A DNA stretch of 53,182 nucleotides, from contig JAFXSS010000081.1 of the NCBI GenBank assembly GCA_017525455.1, positions 1 to 53,182 of the forward strand, in the 5' to 3' direction. Each line of letters opens with the position of its first letter. The first letter of the stretch is position 1. The stretch comes from Paludibacteraceae bacterium. GTDB lineage: Bacteria; Bacteroidota; Bacteroidia; Bacteroidales; Paludibacteraceae. The notes below the pieces were generated by a model that was given only the letters and a program-made list of their open reading frames with translations, did no database searches and was not told the origin of the DNA. Shown in pieces: positions 50,452 to 53,182 of the stretch. The position numbers and the translations under genes are program-made.

Positions 50452-51497
50452 ACGATTGCAAGATATCCATAGCGTTTCCTGTATATGACGTAGCCGCCTA
50501 CGTTGAGCGGTCGTTATGCTCGGCGTTGGAGCAAACGTTCTCGTTGCCCTACGAAGTGCTGGTGATAGACGACAAGGGAACAGACAATAGTATGGACATT
50601 GTCCGGCGTGTGCAGAATGAGCATCCTCAAGGCGAGCGAATCCGCATCGTTGAACATCTGCAGAACAAAGGCTTGGGCGAGGCAAGCAACACCGCGATTG
50701 ATAATGCCAATGGCAAATATCTGCTGTTCCTTGACTCCGACGACCTACTTGAACCGGATGCGCTGCAAATACTCTATACAAAAGCAGAGAATGTGCATGC
50801 TGAAGTCGTAATCGGGTCGTATCAAGAAGTTAATGAACAGGGTGAGGTAGGCGAGAAACATGTTTTTTCGGACAGGACAATCATTCATCCGGCTGCATTG
50901 GTGTATGACTATATTCGTCATCATAAGGAACCGAACATTCACCGTTGGAACAAGCTCTTCCTTCTCTCGTTCCTGCGTGAATACCAGATTCGCTGTGTGC
51001 ACCGCATCATGGAGGACTCTGTATTTGATTTCAATGTGCGTGCCAATGCGAGTAGAGTGGTGATTTGTGACAACATAACATTGCATTACCTGATTCGCGA
51101 AAACTCCATCATGACTTCTGTCCAACGCACTGGTGCTCCAGATGTTTACGCCGAAGTATATTCTGATATAATCTATCAGGTGCAGGATTTGATTCGAACG
51201 AAATACCACGATGTACCGGGCATATATAACTATTACTATCAGCGTCTCTACGGCTCACTGCTGCAATTGCGCCGTACATCCTATACACCAGAGCAAAAGC
51301 AGTTGTTCGAACAGGCGGCGCAAGGATGCAACGATTTTGTACCATCTGTCCATGCTCTCGACCTGACGCGCTACCGCTTTGTTTATCTGTGGTGTAAGTG
51401 GCGGAAATGTCAGAATTGTGACACGTTCCTGCAAGGCTATGTTAATTCTCGTAAACTTTGGGGTTACGCTGTGCGTTGCTTACTGAAACTATTGTAA
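50448..51497 (+). CDS. GT2 family glycosyltransferase
   Basis: The ATG at 50448 gives MNDCKISIAFPVYDVAAYVE and an ATGA overlap, so I use it rather than a start 24 bases upstream. The 349-residue protein carries IDDKGTDNS at 40-48 and the metal site LDSDDL (DSDD at 96-99), then NIHRWNKLF and IMEDSVFDFNVRA. It is a family 2 transferase building the glycan of the second module. The donor is unknown. It is followed by another GT2 after three bases. Confidence 0.9.
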   Translation: MNDCKISIAFPVYDVAAYVERSLCSALEQTFSLPYEVLVIDDKGTDNSMDIVRRVQNEHPQGERIRIVEHLQNKGLGEASNTAIDNANGKYLLFLDSDDLLEPDALQILYTKAENVHAEVVIGSYQEVNEQGEVGEKHVFSDRTIIHPAALVYDYIRHHKEPNIHRWNKLFLLSFLREYQIRCVHRIMEDSVFDFNVRANASRVVICDNITLHYLIRENSIMTSVQRTGAPDVYAEVYSDIIYQVQDLIRTKYHDVPGIYNYYYQRLYGSLLQLRRTSYTPEQKQLFEQAAQGCNDFVPSVHALDLTRYRFVYLWCKWRKCQNCDTFLQGYVNSRKLWGYAVRCLLKLL

Positions 51498-51500
51498 AAG

Positions 51501-52619
51501 ATGAAACTCCTATCCATCATAATTCCTACGTACAACATGGCGGCGCTGCTGCCGCGGTGCTTGGATTCGCTGGTATCTGCAAAACAGGCTGACTTGCTGG
51601 ATATACTCGTGGTGAACGACGGCAGCAAGGACAACTCACTGGAGATAGCGCAGGGCTATGCGTGGAAATATCCGACCATCGTACACGTAATTGACAAGCC
51701 CAACGGCAATTACGGCTCGACCATCAATGCCGCGCTACCTGTGGCAACGGGGCAATATGTCAAAGTACTTGACTCCGACGATTGGTTTGATACCGTCGTG
51801 CTCGACGAATTGCTGACGACTATTGGCAATTTTGTTTCGCCTGTAAAAACAGAATCTTCCGAGCAGTCAGTAAGCAGTATTCAGTTACCCGACATGCTTG
51901 TTACGCATTTCACACAGATTGGTGCCTCTACGCGCGAGGTTTATCGCTACAACACAATGGGACGTGAACCATATGAGTACGGCAAGGTGTATGGTTTGGA
52001 TGAAGTGCTCAAGGATGGCTATATCCGTTTCTTCCTGATGCATGCTTTGACGTATCGCACTGAACTGCTTCGGAAGATAGGTTATCGCCAGACGGAAGGT
52101 GTTAGTTATACTGACACTGAGTGGGCATGTTATCCGACATTCTATGCTGCGACCATATGTTTCCTAAATCTCAATCTCTACCAGTACAACCTCGACCGAG
52201 AGGGGCAAACAATGGCTCCCGAGGTGCTGATGAAGAGCGTGCGCCAATTACAGACTGTGACAGATGCTATGCTTGCTTACTACGAAGCTCATGCAGTCGA
52301 CTTGTCACCTGTGCGGCGTAGTTGGATGGAGCAGTATTATATCAACCGATTGCGAATTCTGTACAAGATTTACCTGTTGGATATGCCCCGAGCAGACTTC
52401 AACGCAGACGATCTCGAGCAGATAGATGCTAAGTATGCGCCAATCTGCAAGAGAAATGGCTGGAAGGTTAAGTTGTATCCGGAGAACAAAATAATCCGAA
52501 TAGATTATGTAGCTTATTGGCAAAAACATCACCACCGATGGCCTGAGTGGCTTGAACGATTGAACCATAGTGTGGATGTGTGCGTCAAATGGCTATATGT
52601 TCGCTTGTTCAGGCGATAA
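51501..52619 (+). CDS. GT2 family glycosyltransferase, paralogue of the 762-1793 gene
   Basis: The 372-residue protein has NDGSKD at 39-44 and DSDDW at 91-95, the same numbers as the protein at 762-1793. It also shares PTYNMxxxLxRCLDS, VIDKxNGNYGS, GVSYTDTEW and YNLDREGQTMAPEVLMK. It is about 30 residues longer because of a Ser/Glu-rich insertion (VKTESSEQSVSSIQLP, about residues 115-130). The DNA of that insertion has a CAGTCAGTAAGCAG tract. Both proteins likely use the same or a related donor. Confidence 0.9.
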   Translation: MKLLSIIIPTYNMAALLPRCLDSLVSAKQADLLDILVVNDGSKDNSLEIAQGYAWKYPTIVHVIDKPNGNYGSTINAALPVATGQYVKVLDSDDWFDTVVLDELLTTIGNFVSPVKTESSEQSVSSIQLPDMLVTHFTQIGASTREVYRYNTMGREPYEYGKVYGLDEVLKDGYIRFFLMHALTYRTELLRKIGYRQTEGVSYTDTEWACYPTFYAATICFLNLNLYQYNLDREGQTMAPEVLMKSVRQLQTVTDAMLAYYEAHAVDLSPVRRSWMEQYYINRLRILYKIYLLDMPRADFNADDLEQIDAKYAPICKRNGWKVKLYPENKIIRIDYVAYWQKHHHRWPEWLERLNHSVDVCVKWLYVRLFRR

Positions 52620-52654
52620 CCAATATCCGGTTGCAAATGTCTAAAAGCTGAAAT

Positions 52655-53182
52655 ATGATGCCGAAGGTAAGTATTATAATACCTGTATATAACTCCGCGA
52701 AGTACATTCGACGTTGCTTATTGTCCGTCAACTCGCAGACACTTATTGACATGGAGGTTCTGTTGATTGATAACTGTGGCATCGACGATAGTGTAGCTAT
52801 TGCTGAGGCTTTTATTAGCCAATCTAAGCGTGAAGATATAGCCTATCGCATATTCGCCACGCCAACTAACAACGGGCCAGCTGCAGCGCGAAACCTAGGT
52901 TTGCAACTGGCCACGGGTGAGTATGTGGCGTTTTTGGATGCTGATGACTGGGTAGAGCCGGATATGTATGCACTGCTCTATGCCAAAGCCAAGGGGGCAG
53001 ACTTGAGTTGCGGCAATCTGAGTCAGGATTTTGAGGATGGTCGTCAGCCACGCATATTGACCAACCCGCGTTTGCCGCACACCGAGATTACTGTGCCTGT
53101 TCGTCGTTGGCTATTGCGCTCATTCGTATCTTACTTTACTACATATATATATCGCCGCGATTGGTTGATGGAACATGGTATA
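52655..53182 (+). CDS. GT2 family glycosyltransferase, 3' truncated by window end
   Basis: The frame is open from ATG 52655 (or the next codon, 52658) to the last base, giving 176 residues. It has VSIIIPVYNSAKYIRRCL, LIDNCGIDDS and the metal site FLDADDW (DADD at 95-98), so it is a complete N-terminal half of a GT2 enzyme. The end of the gene lies outside the window. It is a separate gene from the fragment at the window start, since both fragments carry their own DxD segment. Confidence 0.88.
   Translation, partial: MMPKVSIIIPVYNSAKYIRRCLLSVNSQTLIDMEVLLIDNCGIDDSVAIAEAFISQSKREDIAYRIFATPTNNGPAAARNLGLQLATGEYVAFLDADDWVEPDMYALLYAKAKGADLSCGNLSQDFEDGRQPRILTNPRLPHTEITVPVRRWLLRSFVSYFTTYIYRRDWLMEHGI

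Noticed and set aside
1-53182. The two end fragments being halves of one gene on a circular piece
   Set aside because: Both fragments include their own DxD metal-binding segment, so they are different GT2 genes.

Overview
The window looks like a chromosomal piece of a Bacteroidales bacterium (Bacteroidota), probably from an animal gut. Evidence for this is the promoter type (TTTG, 20 bases, TAnnTTTG), the near absence of Shine-Dalgarno sites except at rpsU, and a typical gene set: DUF3078 barrel protein, an ftsE ATPase beside a DUF349 protein, pdxJ-exbB-exbD-tonB, an rluB paralogue with a disordered N-terminus, and secreted proteins ending in an xYNIxGxxVG-type tail. I found no rRNA, tRNA or CRISPR array.

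Region 1 (1-20.4 kb, + strand) is a surface-polysaccharide locus. Its genes mostly abut or overlap by 1-23 bases, so it reads as one long operon. It holds GT2 and GT4 glycosyltransferases, a Wzy-like polymerase, two acyltransferase-3 membrane proteins, two hexapeptide acetyltransferases, a sialyltransferase-like GT, an NAD-dependent epimerase and a GMC-like flavoprotein. A REP-type (IS200-like) transposase with an extra C-terminal domain follows, then a WecG/TagA glycosyltransferase, an NTP_transf_5 protein, an ABC exporter and kdsB. No Wzx flippase is visible, so the ABC protein may export glycan, peptide or lipid A core.

Region 2 (20.4-23.5 kb, + strand) has its own promoter, a 709-residue secreted protein, a 58-residue peptide and a PqqD-family protein. 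The peptide starts with an FxxPxV pattern recalling leader peptides that bind PqqD domains. Together with NTP_transf_5 and the ABC exporter just upstream, it forms a candidate RiPP-like cassette.

Region 3 (23.5-46.2 kb) is mostly - strand housekeeping: nadC-aminopeptidase-argS; two secreted surface proteins; tex (+); rpsU with a 12-base anti-SD complement; a cell-envelope and RNA-decay group (DUF3078, coiled coil, zapA, rny, DUF349, ftsE); pdxJ-exbB-exbD-tonB-DJ-1; rluB-SGNH esterase; and DUF177-rpmF.

Region 4 (46.4-53.2 kb, + strand) starts with a KdsC-like phosphatase and a DUF2284 protein. A second glycan module follows: NodB-like protein, radical SAM protein with SPASM-like cysteines, polysaccharide pyruvyl transferase and three GT2 genes, the last cut by the window end. 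One of these GT2s (51501-52619) is a clear paralogue of the GT2 at 762-1793.

Three spacers just after + strand stop codons (after kdsB, tex and DUF2284) carry degenerate tandem arrays with an exact 11-base period and a related core. This is the most unexpected non-coding signal I see.
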